Origin: Gracilibacillus caseinilyticus
Lineage (GTDB): Bacteria > Bacillota > Bacilli > Bacillales > Amphibacillaceae
DNA: 64,000 nt
Direction of reading: 5' to 3'
Assembly (NCBI RefSeq): GCF_022919115.1
Contig: NZ_CP095072.1
Coordinates: forward strand, 1,302,001 to 1,366,000
The first letter of the stretch is position 1; the number at the start of each line of letters is the position of its first letter. Made by a program: the position numbers and the translations under genes. The notes under the pieces were generated by a model. The model saw only the letters and a program-made list of their open reading frames with translations, searched no databases and was not told where the DNA came from. This document shows positions 1 to 8,308 of the stretch, one piece after another.

Positions 1-641
1 TCTATCTTTTATATACCGTTATATATGCCGCCTTATTCATCTACGGTTTGCTATATACACCCACTGCCCGTATTTGGTCATGGTGCTCTTTTTTATTCCT
101 GGTTATGGTTGGTCTTGTGTTCGATAATGCCGTCATAGCGCTTGGGAAATTTATTGGAGAAGGACCTATATTAGAAAACTTAAACCTCCTGCGCTATTGG
201 AGTCATGCATTGTTTACGCCAACACTGGTGCTATACTGTTTTGGCATTTTGCAAATAAAGGGAAGGCTCAGGACAATTTTGTTTGTTGCCTTCCTTGCTG
301 TTACGATCTGTTTAATACTGTTTGAGATTCGATTTGAAGTGCTCCATCTATCCTTACAGCCGCAATGGGAGTATGGGGTATTACGTTATGCACCAATAGA
401 GGACTCCAATGGTCCACCCCTTATGATTTTAATCGTTACAATGGTTCTATTGATTACCGGTTTGGTCATATGGATGCGCCGACATTGGCCATGGATGTTT
501 GCTGGTGTATTGCTCATGGCCATGGGGAGCATAGTAAAGATCCCCATCAATAGTTCGGCCATTACTAATGGTTTTGAGTTAATACTTATTATCACTCTAT
601 TTCTAACGAAGACGACACTAGAGAATAAATCCAAATATTAG
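1..641 (+). CDS. Multi-pass membrane protein, 5' end outside window
   Basis: The reading frame is open from base 3 to the TAA at 639-641, so about 212 residues are visible and the true start lies upstream of the window. The visible part is almost entirely hydrophobic helices separated by short charged loops, including an Arg/Lys-rich loop near base 260 and an Arg-Arg-His stretch near base 475. This predicts an integral membrane protein with roughly six to seven visible segments. The first TTG/ATG-like codons inside the window (for example TTG at 48) have no ribosome site, which supports truncation by the window edge. I do not recognise the family and assign no function. Confidence 0.7.
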   Translation, partial: YLLYTVIYAALFIYGLLYTPTARIWSWCSFLFLVMVGLVFDNAVIALGKFIGEGPILENLNLLRYWSHALFTPTLVLYCFGILQIKGRLRTILFVAFLAVTICLILFEIRFEVLHLSLQPQWEYGVLRYAPIEDSNGPPLMILIVTMVLLITGLVIWMRRHWPWMFAGVLLMAMGSIVKIPINSSAITNGFELILIITLFLTKTTLENKSKY

Positions 642-660
642 AAAAATTTACATGACTATT

Positions 661-686
661 TAGAAATACTCCTTTTTTCCGATAAT
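661..686 (+). promoter_or_regulatory. Possible SigD-type (motility) promoter
   Basis: TCCGATAA at 678-685 matches the SigD -10 element (GCCGATAA) at seven of eight positions, and it lies 37 bases before the chemoreceptor start. A TAGA at 661-664 could be the -35 (consensus TAAA), but the spacing of 13 is shorter than the usual 14-16. Chemoreceptor genes in Bacillus are often SigD-dependent, so the position makes sense. The short spacer keeps this tentative. Confidence 0.3.
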
Positions 687-722
687 CATATATAGAAGAT
701 TATGTAATTGAAGGAGTTTATG

Positions 723-2021
723 ATGAGTATTTTTACCAAAAAACAAAAAACAACCACATTATTAGAAACAGCAGAAAAAGAAAGACCGCACGTAAAAATA
801 GACATTCAAAGGGATAATCATTTGCTCGAACAAATGGAGATTATTGACCTGACGCTAGAAGATCTAGCAGTAGCAAGAACACTTCAACCACTGATCCAGG
901 AGCATATCGAGGAAATCTATAATCCTATTTATTATCATGCTTCGGAAGGAATTCGAAAAGTAGTGGATATGACAACAATCGGCATTGACTTAGATGGCTG
1001 TTATAACTATGTGATCAGCTTTTTCGATGGTATTATTAATGACGCATTTGCTGAGAAACGATATAAAATTAGCAGCTATTATTTAAAGGTTGGTGTGGAA
1101 GTCAGATGGTATACATGTACGAACCAAATCATGACCAATCATATCTATGATATTTTAAAAGAGGTATATAAAGAAGATGTAGAAAGTTTATCTCTCGCAA
1201 CGAAAGTAGTAAGCAAAATTCTCAATCTGGAATTACAGCTATGTCTCTCTGCTTTGCAAGAACTGCAGCAAGAAGCAGCTGCTGATAAAGAAAACCAGGC
1301 AAAGCAAGGTGTTAAGCACTCGATAGGCTCTATTACAGAAGAATTAGCCGGCATGTCGGAAGAAGTCGGCGCGTCAGTAGAAGATGCCGTTGACCGATCC
1401 GGAAGTATCCAGCAAGACTTAAATAAAGGTCTTGCATCGTCAAATGCCACACAAGAGACCTCTGAAAAAGGTAGAAAGCAACTTGATCAGGTCATGGAAG
1501 AAACAAATTCCTTAACTTCTAGTGTCAACGAGATCAAAACTAAATTCAGTTCCTTAGAAGCGAACTCCAGAGAGATTGGTGACATTGTGGCAGTCATTAC
1601 GGAGATTGCTGAACAAACCAACCTCCTTGCGCTAAATGCAGCGATTGAAGCAGCAAGAGCAGGCGAACACGGTAAGGGTTTTTCTGTAGTAGCTTCTGAG
1701 GTACGAAAGCTCGCTGAACAAACGAAAGCATCGTCCAGCAATATTACCACTATGATCCATTCGACGACAGACCATATTGAAGATTTGGTAGGACGTATCA
1801 ATGCGATTAACGCTAAATCGCTGACTGTAAATGAATATGTACAAGAAACGATCCAGAATTTCGAAGATATTCTGGCATCGAGCTTAACCAATAAAGAACA
1901 GAACGAACGTAACAACCAGGAAATGCTGAACTTCATTCAAATTCTCCAGGAAATTGGTGAGGTTGGCTCGAAGGTTGCGGAATTAGCGGATGAATTGAAT
2001 CAGACGATGCAGGGTTACTAA
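723..2021 (+). CDS. HemAT-like globin-coupled methyl-accepting chemotaxis protein
   Basis: Soluble (no membrane segments) aerotaxis-type transducer of about 432 residues, the usual length of HemAT. Residues about 25-170 form a globin sensor domain. The C-terminal half is a coiled-coil MCP signalling domain with the conserved hairpin tip [19 protein letters not shown] near residues 295-315, which docks the CheA/CheW array. The start is taken at ATG 723, six bases after AAGGAG at 711-716; an in-frame ATG at 720 and TTG at 708 sit too close to or upstream of that site. Oddity: in B. subtilis HemAT the proximal heme ligand is His123 (context IASIHLRIGLLPKWY, from memory). Here the aligned stretch reads [15 protein letters not shown], so the ligand position is Tyr (residue 120). 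Heme and oxygen binding are therefore doubtful, and the stimulus could differ. Confidence 0.88.
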   Translation: MSIFTKKQKTTTLLETAEKERPHVKIDIQRDNHLLEQMEIIDLTLEDLAVARTLQPLIQEHIEEIYNPIYYHASEGIRKVVDMTTIGIDLDGCYNYVISFFDGIINDAFAEKRYKISSYYLKVGVEVRWYTCTNQIMTNHIYDILKEVYKEDVESLSLATKVVSKILNLELQLCLSALQELQQEAAADKENQAKQGVKHSIGSITEELAGMSEEVGASVEDAVDRSGSIQQDLNKGLASSNATQETSEKGRKQLDQVMEETNSLTSSVNEIKTKFSSLEANSREIGDIVAVITEIAEQTNLLALNAAIEAARAGEHGKGFSVVASEVRKLAEQTKASSSNITTMIHSTTDHIEDLVGRINAINAKSLTVNEYVQETIQNFEDILASSLTNKEQNERNNQEMLNFIQILQEIGEVGSKVAELADELNQTMQGY

Positions 2022-2260
2022 AGCAGTAGAGAGACCGGGACGGAAACGAACAATCCAGATATACATGGTACTGTTTTATTGTTGATGAGACCTACAGGGA
2101 TTCTGAGTTTTAATGGTGTGCATGTAAAAGATTGAATTGGCTCAAGAAGGCTATTTCGATCAATACGCGCTTGATTTGAGGGGCTTTTGGCCGATTGGGG
2201 CACTCTATCGCTTAAAGCATACGTAGTGTTGTAGTTCTCAACTGATGTTCACAGCATAAG
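2022..2260. other. Non-coding spacer
   Basis: No credible gene on either strand. The few short open frames lack ribosome sites and show no family resemblance. It separates the chemoreceptor from a shared terminator. Confidence 0.5.
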
Positions 2261-2320
2261 AAAAAAGCCGAAGCTAGCACGAATCTTGTTTGCTGAGATT
2301 ACGTGTTAGCTTCGGCTTTT
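2261..2320. terminator. Bidirectional intrinsic terminator
   Basis: Arms at 2265-2281 (AAGCCGAAGCTAGCACG) and 2303-2320 form a long hairpin with one or two mismatches around a 20-base loop. An A run precedes it and a TTTT run follows it, so it can stop transcription from the chemoreceptor (plus) and from the SDR remnant (minus). Confidence 0.75.
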
Positions 2321-2350
2321 AATTGGGCTAAAAATCTTTTACTGCAGCCT

Positions 2351-2738
2351 CTATTGGGTTACCATAGCTTGATGTTTAATTCCCCTGCTGGATAAATTGA
2401 TTAAAATCTGCAATAGACGGTTCCATTCATCTAGATCCATGTTGACAACATCTAAGTCTTTTTGCAGATTTGTTAATCCAACGTTATTAAAAAGCACATT
2501 TATTTTTCCATATGTTTTAACGGTATATTCCAATGTTTCTTTAATAGAGGCACCGGGTAAAATCGTGGATGCACGGCCGCTGTTTTCTTCGATCTTTTTC
2601 GCATCTGCCTCGGCGCCCTCCAGTAATAATTTCCGATGACAACACTCGCTCCGTTTTTGTCATAAAACACGCACTAAAAAGACCGATTCCAGATGCCCCA
2701 CCGGTTACTAATGCTACCTTACCTTCTAGTCTACTCAT
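2351..2738 (-). pseudogene. Broken short-chain dehydrogenase/reductase (SDR)
   Basis: The minus-strand ATG at 2738 follows a good ribosome site (AAGGAAG) and begins MSRLEGKVALVTGGASGIG, the classical SDR N terminus with the TGxxxGIG nucleotide-binding motif. After about 30 codons the frame is lost. A second frame (2533-2351) resumes with SDR-like sequence: KINVLFNNVG matches the NNAG motif and DLDEWNRLLQ matches the helix before the active site. The catalytic Ser and YxxxK are missing and only about 130 of the usual 250 codons remain. It carries at least one frameshift and internal losses, so it is a decaying remnant. Confidence 0.7.
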
Positions 2739-2882
2739 TCTATAAAACTTCCTTTTTCTCAATCATTTTCTTTCGTTTACCGTTAAATGGATTAACAGGA
2801 AATTATTAATGTTAGATTTTGATCAAAAAATCGAAATAGGCTCTATTTACTATTTTTAGGGCTGTTTTGGCAATATTTATCA

Positions 2883-2932
2883 TTGACAAATGTAAAGCGC
2901 TCGCATACCACTAATAATGATAATCATTATCA
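2883..2932 (+). promoter_or_regulatory. Fur box and -35 element of the siderophore operon
   Basis: TGATAATCATTATCA at 2918-2932 is a perfect 7-1-7 Fur operator; the extended 19-mer at 2913-2931 matches the consensus GATAATGATAATCATTATC at 18 positions. A TTGACA at 2883-2888 is a plausible -35, while the -10 is not clear. The site lies about 110 bases ahead of a siderophore-binding lipoprotein gene, so iron-replete repression by Fur is the expected control. Confidence 0.9.
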
Positions 2933-2961
2933 AATAATTCAAAATTACTATCAAGGAGGAA

Positions 2962-3009
2962 ATGCATAGTATTTATTTCGTTGTGACGTTCGTACTATCT
3001 TCCTCATAA
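2962..3009 (+). CDS. Possible 15-residue leader peptide
   Basis: A 16-codon frame starts at ATG 2962 directly after AAGGAGG (2953-2959) and stops at TAA 3007, between the Fur box and the binding-protein gene. The gap of two bases between the ribosome site and ATG is shorter than usual, and the peptide (Met-His-Ser-Ile-Tyr then hydrophobic) has no known relatives. It could be chance, or a short translated leader. Confidence 0.22.
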   Translation: MHSIYFVVTFVLSSS

Positions 3010-3039
3010 AACTAAACTACATAAAAGGTTGGGATGTAA

Positions 3040-4119
3040 ATGAAAAGAAAACTCGCACTAAGTTCTTTATTACTTTTTACGTTGATGATGTTCTTGCTAA
3101 TTGGCTGTTCATCTGATAATGAGGAGACTGCTAATTCTGATGACAATACAGCAAATGCAGATGAAACGGAAACAGAATCTAATGATACCGAAGAAGCAGC
3201 TTCTGAATACCCTATCGTAATCGAGCATGCTTTTGGTGAAACAGTTATTGAAGAAAAGCCTGAACGTGTCGCTACTATTCAATGGGCGAACCACGATGTA
3301 GCACTTGCACTTGGAGTAGTACCTGTAGGTTTCTCAGCAGCTAACTATGGTGTTCAGGACGATAGTGGCCTTTTACCTTGGACAAAGGAGAAACTGGATG
3401 AATTAGGTGCAGAAGATCCTAATGTATTCCAAGATACAGATGGACTTGATTTTGAAGCGATTGCCGATACTAACCCGGATGTAATCCTTGCTGCTTACTC
3501 AGGTATTACACAAGAAGACTACTATATTCTAAGTGAAATCGCTCCTGTAGTTGCCTATGAGTCTGGTCCGTGGGTAACAACTTGGCGTGAACAAGTGCTG
3601 TTAAATGCAAAAGGTCTGGGCATGGAAGAAGAAGGAGAGCAACTTATCGCTGATACCGAACAATTAATCCAGGAAAAAGCAAGCGAATATCCTAAAACCG
3701 ACGGTAAGAAAGTGGTCTGGGTGAACTTCTCAGCGGATGACATGTCACAGCTGCATCTTTATACACCAACAGATCCACGTGGTGGTTTCCTAATTGAGTT
3801 AGGAATGGAGTATCCTGAAAGTGTCACAAATCAGATTGAAGATGAATCTAGCTATTCGTTAAAATTAAGCGCAGAAAATGCGGATGTGCTAAACGATGCC
3901 GATATTATTATTGGATATGGTGGCGAAGACTTATATGAAGCAATAAAAGCTGACCCGCTACTTGGCAAAATTCTAGCAATTGAACGCGGCTCTGTTGTAT
4001 TTATTGGTAACGGTACTCCTTTAGCAGCGTCTGGAAACCCGAATCCACTTTCCATCGAGTACACGATTGACCAATATCTTGAATTAATTGGAGAAGCTAT
4101 CAGCAAAATCGATGAATAA
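3040..4119 (+). CDS. Siderophore-binding lipoprotein of an iron ABC importer
   Basis: A 359-residue extracytoplasmic solute-binding protein. The N terminus has a lipoprotein signal with lipobox LLIGC (Cys about residue 23), then an acidic Asp/Glu/Asn-rich linker, then a FecB/FhuD-type periplasmic-binding fold: KPERVATIQWANHDVALALG near residue 77 and NPDVILAAYSGI near 148 are typical of the hydroxamate/carboxylate siderophore class, closest in feel to B. subtilis YfiY. It hands ferric siderophore to the two permeases encoded downstream. It is the first gene of a four-gene operon behind a perfect Fur box, and its stop overlaps the next start by eight bases. The exact siderophore cannot be read from the sequence. 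Confidence 0.9.
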   Translation: MKRKLALSSLLLFTLMMFLLIGCSSDNEETANSDDNTANADETETESNDTEEAASEYPIVIEHAFGETVIEEKPERVATIQWANHDVALALGVVPVGFSAANYGVQDDSGLLPWTKEKLDELGAEDPNVFQDTDGLDFEAIADTNPDVILAAYSGITQEDYYILSEIAPVVAYESGPWVTTWREQVLLNAKGLGMEEEGEQLIADTEQLIQEKASEYPKTDGKKVVWVNFSADDMSQLHLYTPTDPRGGFLIELGMEYPESVTNQIEDESSYSLKLSAENADVLNDADIIIGYGGEDLYEAIKADPLLGKILAIERGSVVFIGNGTPLAASGNPNPLSIEYTIDQYLELIGEAISKIDE

Positions 4120-5152
4120 TTTAGTAGAAACAAAAGGGAAAGAGCTGAATCGATATATTCCGAAACACTTCACAAAGGTTCTCGTTTTATGCTTTGTTTT
4201 GCTCGGTTTCTGCATCTTATTATCACTGGCTTTTGGCTCGCGATTGGTGGGAATTAATGAACTGATGGATGGATTGTTTCGTCCAGAAGTAGACACCTAT
4301 GATGCCAATGTGGTGCGCCAACGCATTACGCGTACTATTTTCAGTTTGTTCTGCGGTGCAGCGCTTGGTGTTTCTGGAGCGCTGATGCAGGCAGTCACTC
4401 GTAATCCGATTGCAGACCCGAGTATACTTGGTATAAACACAGGTGCGTCTTTGTTCGTTGTGTGCGGTATTGCCTTTTTTAACATCTCTACGGCAAATCA
4501 ATATATTTGGTTTGCTTTAGCTGGTGCAGTCATTACGGCAATTTTTGTATTCGGAATTGGTTCGATGGGGCGTGGCGGTGCTACGCCTCTTAAACTTGTT
4601 TTAGCAGGTGCTGCTACAAGTGCCGCCCTCTCCTCACTCGTCGTTGCGATTATGATTCCGCGCTCTTATGTCATGGATCAATTCCGGTTCTGGCAAGTCG
4701 GAAGTGTTGGTTCGTCGAGTTGGAGCAACATTTCCACCTTCATTCCTTTTCTCGTCATTGGCATTACCATAGGGATAGTATCTGCTGCCGCTCTTAACGC
4801 ATTGGCACTGGGGGATGAGGTTGCAACTGGATTGGGTGTCAGAACGGGAGTGCTTAGACTAGTCGCTGCATTTGCCGGGGTAGTCTTATGTGGGGCAACA
4901 ACGGCACTGGCAGGACCGATTGGATTCATCGGACTGTTATCGACACATGTCATCCGATTGATACTCGGCAGTGATCAACGTTATATTATACCATTGTCTG
5001 CTTTCACAGGGGCGATTATTTTAACTATATCAGATGTATGTGGCAGGCTGCTAGGCAGTCCGGGAGAACTTGAAGTCGGCGTAGTGACTGCCTTTATCGG
5101 CGCGCCCATACTGATAATATTAGCTATGAAAGCGAAAGTGCGTGCAATATGA
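4112..5152 (+). CDS. FecCD-family siderophore permease 1
   Basis: An integral membrane permease of 346 residues with about nine to ten helices. It has the family signature RITRTIFSLFCGAALGVSGALMQ near the N terminus and ATTALAGPIGFIGLLSTHVIR late in the protein, the latter being the coupling region that contacts the ATPase. The start is taken at ATG 4112, which overlaps the end of the binding-protein gene; the TTG at 4088 would give an extra eight residues and has no better ribosome site. It forms a heterodimeric pore with the next gene product. Confidence 0.88.
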   Translation: MNNLVETKGKELNRYIPKHFTKVLVLCFVLLGFCILLSLAFGSRLVGINELMDGLFRPEVDTYDANVVRQRITRTIFSLFCGAALGVSGALMQAVTRNPIADPSILGINTGASLFVVCGIAFFNISTANQYIWFALAGAVITAIFVFGIGSMGRGGATPLKLVLAGAATSAALSSLVVAIMIPRSYVMDQFRFWQVGSVGSSSWSNISTFIPFLVIGITIGIVSAAALNALALGDEVATGLGVRTGVLRLVAAFAGVVLCGATTALAGPIGFIGLLSTHVIRLILGSDQRYIIPLSAFTGAIILTISDVCGRLLGSPGELEVGVVTAFIGAPILIILAMKAKVRAI

Positions 5153-6180
5153 AGAATGAATCTATTACATTTATTATGACAGGCATACGTCAAAGACGAC
5201 GACGCTGGATACTGGTTACCAGTTTCCTGGTGGTACTTGCATGTGCACTTGCATGTGCCATGCTTTTACTTGGAAATACAATTTATCCGATTCAGGATGT
5301 GATCCGCGTCTTATCAGGTGAGGACATTCAGGGTGCTTCTTTTGCGGTTAATACGATACGTCTGCCACGAATGCTGGCAGGGCTTTTCGCTGGTTTTGCC
5401 TTCGGGATTGCCGGGAACACCTTCCAAACGATGTTACGTAATCCTCTGGCAAATCCGAATGTCATCGGAATCACTGCCGGTTCGAGTGCGGCAGCGGTTT
5501 TTTGTATCGTTGTCTTGCATACAAGCAATGCGGTCGTATCGATTGCATCGGTTGTGGCTGGGCTGATTACCGTACTGATTATTTATATGTTATCTAAGGA
5601 AAAATCCTTTTCGATTGGTAGGTTAATCTTAGTCGGAATAGGGATTCAGGCCATGCTTAACGCCTTCATTTCTTATGTTTTATTAATCGGTGATCAACAG
5701 GATATTCCTGCTGCACTCCGATGGCTGAATGGCAGTTTAAATGGATCGCAAATGGATGAGCTTCCGCCACTTATGTTAACCGTCTTGATTTTTTCACCGA
5801 TCATTATTCTGCTCGGAAAACATCTAAGCATGCTGGAGCTTGGGGAACAAACAGCTGCTTCTCTTGGCGTCCATACCGACAAGACAAGGATTGCGCTGAT
5901 TCTGAGTTCTGTCTGTATGATTGCTTTGGCCACATCGATCACGGGGCCGATCGCTTTTGTTGCTTTCCTTTCCGGACCAATTGCCAAAAGACTGGTTGGT
6001 GTAGGCTTCTCTAATATAATTCCAGCGGGGCTTGTTGGGGTGAATCTGGTGCTGGCGTCAGATCTGATTGGCCAATTTGCATTTGAAGTCAGGTATCCTG
6101 TAGGAATCATAACCGGGTTACTCGGAGCTCCCTACCTGATCTACTTGCTAATCCGAATGAATCGAAAGGGAGATTTATAA
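5149..6180 (+). CDS. FecCD-family siderophore permease 2
   Basis: A 343-residue second permease subunit. Its ATG overlaps the previous stop as ATGA (4 bases), a sign of translational coupling. Family signatures are visible: TIRLPRMLAGLFAGFAFGIAG near residue 65, NPLANPNVIGITAG near residue 98, and SITGPIAFVAFLSGPIAKR near residue 265. An Arg-rich cytoplasmic N terminus precedes the first helix. It pairs with the preceding permease. Confidence 0.88.
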   Translation: MKNESITFIMTGIRQRRRRWILVTSFLVVLACALACAMLLLGNTIYPIQDVIRVLSGEDIQGASFAVNTIRLPRMLAGLFAGFAFGIAGNTFQTMLRNPLANPNVIGITAGSSAAAVFCIVVLHTSNAVVSIASVVAGLITVLIIYMLSKEKSFSIGRLILVGIGIQAMLNAFISYVLLIGDQQDIPAALRWLNGSLNGSQMDELPPLMLTVLIFSPIIILLGKHLSMLELGEQTAASLGVHTDKTRIALILSSVCMIALATSITGPIAFVAFLSGPIAKRLVGVGFSNIIPAGLVGVNLVLASDLIGQFAFEVRYPVGIITGLLGAPYLIYLLIRMNRKGDL

Positions 6181-6983
6181 TGAAACAAACACATACTTTC
6201 AAGGCAGACCAAATCGTTGCCGGCTATGACAAAAAAGCGATCATTCATGATATCAGCCTTGAAATCCCCAGCAATAAAATTAGTGTGATTATCGGAGCAA
6301 ATGGCTGTGATAAGTCTACCTTGCTGAAAACACTGGCACGACTTATTAAGCCGATATCTGGTGACATTACCCTTGATGACAAGCAACTTAACAAAATTCC
6401 AACCAAACAGCTGGCGCGTGTCTTAGGACTATTACCACAATCCCCAATTGTTCCGGAGGGCATATCTGTTGCCGATTTGGTCGGACGAGGAAGGTTCCCT
6501 CACCAATCTTTAATGACTGGATGGACAAAAAAAGACTATGAAGCTGTAGCAGAAGCGATGGATCTGATGGATATCACCCGCTTTGCCAATCATAATATTG
6601 ACGAGCTTTCTGGTGGTCAACGTCAGCGAGTCTGGATTGCCATGGCACTGGCACAGCAAACCGATATCTTGTTTCTTGATGAACCGACGACCTTCCTGGA
6701 TATTACCTATCAAGTCGACATTCTTGATCTATTAACCGATCTTAATCGAAAACTCGGAACCACGATCGTCATGGTCCTTCATGATATCAATTTATCGGCA
6801 CGCTATGCGGATCATATTTATGCGCTTCATGAAGGAAAGCTGGTAGCAGAGGGATCGCCTTCCGAGGTGATCACACATACTATGATTAAAGATATTTTCG
6901 GACTGCATTGTACGGTAATCGATGACCCTGTATCAGGCTCTCCGTCTGTCGTACCAATTGGGCGATATCATGTGAATAACTAA
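6180..6983 (+). CDS. Siderophore importer ATPase with altered Walker A
   Basis: A 267-residue FecE-type ABC ATPase. The ATG shares one base with the previous stop. Visible motifs are the Q-loop (LGLLPQSP), the signature LSGGQRQRVWIAMALAQ, Walker B DILFLDEPTTFLD and the switch His (VMVLHDINLS). The Walker A reads GANGCDKST where the family has GxNGxGKST: the invariant Gly before Lys is Asp (codon GAT at 6309-6311, residue 44). This would be expected to disturb phosphate binding, so either the transporter is impaired, the ATPase is supplied from elsewhere, or this is a single-base error (GGT to GAT). Everything else looks intact. Confidence 0.88.
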   Translation: MKQTHTFKADQIVAGYDKKAIIHDISLEIPSNKISVIIGANGCDKSTLLKTLARLIKPISGDITLDDKQLNKIPTKQLARVLGLLPQSPIVPEGISVADLVGRGRFPHQSLMTGWTKKDYEAVAEAMDLMDITRFANHNIDELSGGQRQRVWIAMALAQQTDILFLDEPTTFLDITYQVDILDLLTDLNRKLGTTIVMVLHDINLSARYADHIYALHEGKLVAEGSPSEVITHTMIKDIFGLHCTVIDDPVSGSPSVVPIGRYHVNN

Positions 6984-7158
6984 ACCGTTCGGGTCTCACT
7001 AACGTTCGTATGTATACAACTTATTCAAGTGAGTAATCAAGATAAAAGCTCATTCAACACTCACAAACAACAAATAAAGGTTTGTAATTTTTATCCAAAC
7101 TTGTTACTATTATAATAACTTCATATACAGCGCTTAGAGTATATAAAGGAGCGTAATA

Positions 7159-7356
7159 ATGAGCATTAAAGCTAGTGTAAAAGGACAAATTCCTTATTGG
7201 ATCGTTTTTTCTGTTATTATCATTTCAGATTTACTATTTAAAGTGAATTGGATAAATGCCTATTATGTTTTCATCTTTGCCTTGGGTTATTGTACATTAA
7301 TGTTGTTTGATGATTATAGAAAAGCCACTAAAAAGAATAACAGTACCAGAGATTAG
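7159..7356 (+). CDS. Small two-helix membrane protein
   Basis: 65 residues with an AAAGGAG ribosome site seven bases before the ATG. Two hydrophobic segments (about 14-28 and 33-50) are separated by a short polar turn containing Trp-Ile-Asn, and the C terminus is basic (KKNN). A TATAAT at 7111-7116 could serve as the -10. It stands alone between the iron operon and a MITE-like element. No family is recognised. Confidence 0.5.
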   Translation: MSIKASVKGQIPYWIVFSVIIISDLLFKVNWINAYYVFIFALGYCTLMLFDDYRKATKKNNSTRD

Positions 7357-7395
7357 TATATTTTAAAGACCGGAATTAAATTATATACAACTACC

Positions 7396-7576
7396 TATAA
7401 TATGGATTATGTCAACTGCTTCGTGTTTATTTTGAAATGATTCGTTTGTTGGAATACCGCTCCAGCCAACCACTTCGCGTCCTGCGGGGCATATTTCCGG
7501 AGCTTTGCTAAGCAGATAAACTATATCAAAACGACCATTTTGCAATACAGCCTTTGTTAACATAATCCATATTATA
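7396..7576. repeat. MITE-like element with 21-bp terminal inverted repeats
   Basis: The ends at 7396-7416 (TATAATATGGATTATGTCAAC) and 7556-7576 are inverted copies matching at 20 of 21 positions, bounding a 181-bp unit. The outermost TA on both sides fits a TA target duplication of the IS630/mariner type. Inside there is no transposase. A 60-codon minus-strand frame runs across it without a ribosome site and is probably fortuitous. Its size, symmetry and lack of genes suit a non-autonomous miniature transposable element. Confidence 0.6.
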
Positions 7577-7746
7577 TGAACTCAACTTCATCTTCTTTAT
7601 CGTAGGGCGATGCAGGAAGTTTCCTAGTTTCTGGGCGCCCGCGTGGACTTGGCTGTTCATGTTAGAAAACAGGACGAAAACTTAAAATTTTATGCAATCA
7701 TACCGTACTAAAAAAGCAGGCCATCTCGTATCCTGCTTTTTCTGCA

Positions 7747-8196
7747 TCACAACCCTTTTTCATTCAACTCATGCAAGGACTCCAACATCTTCATTAACGT
7801 TTGCTTCAATTGCTCAATCTCAGCTGGGTCTCCGTCGACATTTTCTAATAAGCGAGCAGGTATGCAGACTGCCTTGGCTTTTGCCTCGTGCCCTTTATCT
7901 GTTAATGTGACCACTACCTTCCGCTCATCTGTGGCAGATCGTTTACGGGCGAGTAACTGACTCTCCTCCATCCGCTTCAGCATCGGAGTAAGGGTGCCTG
8001 AATCTAAATAAAGCCGCTTCCCTAATTCTTTTACGGAAATACCATCTGTTTCCCACAGCACTAATAGAACCAAATATTGTGGATACGTGATTTGCAGTTC
8101 CTCTAGTAATGGCCGGTATCGCTTCGTCATTTCTCGTGTTGTAGCATATAGCGAAAAGCATAATTGATCTTCTAATTTTATAATCTGATCTGTCAT
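7747..8196 (-). CDS. ohrR: OhrR, organic-peroxide-sensing MarR-family repressor
   Basis: 149 residues, the usual OhrR length. The sensing cysteine is Cys13 in LEDQLCFSLYATTREMTKRYRPLL, corresponding to Cys15 of B. subtilis OhrR. The winged-helix follows (ITYPQYLVLLVLWE, then LDSGTLTPMLKRMEESQLL and the wing RKRSATDERKVVVTLT). One further Cys (about residue 110) lies in the dimer helix region. It is divergent from ohrA with a clear palindromic operator between them. Oxidation of Cys13 by organic hydroperoxide would release the operator. Confidence 0.92.
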   Translation of the reverse strand: MTDQIIKLEDQLCFSLYATTREMTKRYRPLLEELQITYPQYLVLLVLWETDGISVKELGKRLYLDSGTLTPMLKRMEESQLLARKRSATDERKVVVTLTDKGHEAKAKAVCIPARLLENVDGDPAEIEQLKQTLMKMLESLHELNEKGL

Positions 8197-8238
8197 CGTT
8201 CATCACTCCTATCGTCATTATAGCAAAAATTATTTCTT

Positions 8239-8287
8239 TTGACTCCTTTATTTTAATTGTGTACAATTTAATCGCGCACAATTAAAA
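8239..8287 (+). promoter_or_regulatory. ohrA promoter overlapped by OhrR operator
   Basis: TTGACT (8239-8244), a 17-base spacer and TACAAT (8262-8267) form a good SigA promoter for ohrA. The OhrR operator overlaps it: 11-base arms TTTTAATTGTG (8251-8261) and CACAATTAAAA (8277-8287) are perfect inverted repeats around an AT-rich centre containing TACAATTTAA, as in the known B. subtilis ohrA operator. Repressor binding would cover the -10. Confidence 0.88.
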
Positions 8288-8308
8288 TAGTAATAGGAGG
8301 TTGTTTAA

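Noticed and set aside
1487..1936. Long antisense frames within the chemoreceptor gene
   Set aside because: They lie opposite a well-supported coding sequence and have no ribosome site or family match.
7381..7563. 60-codon minus-strand frame inside the MITE-like element
   Set aside because: No ribosome site, and it is set by the inverted repeat itself at both ends; no family resemblance.
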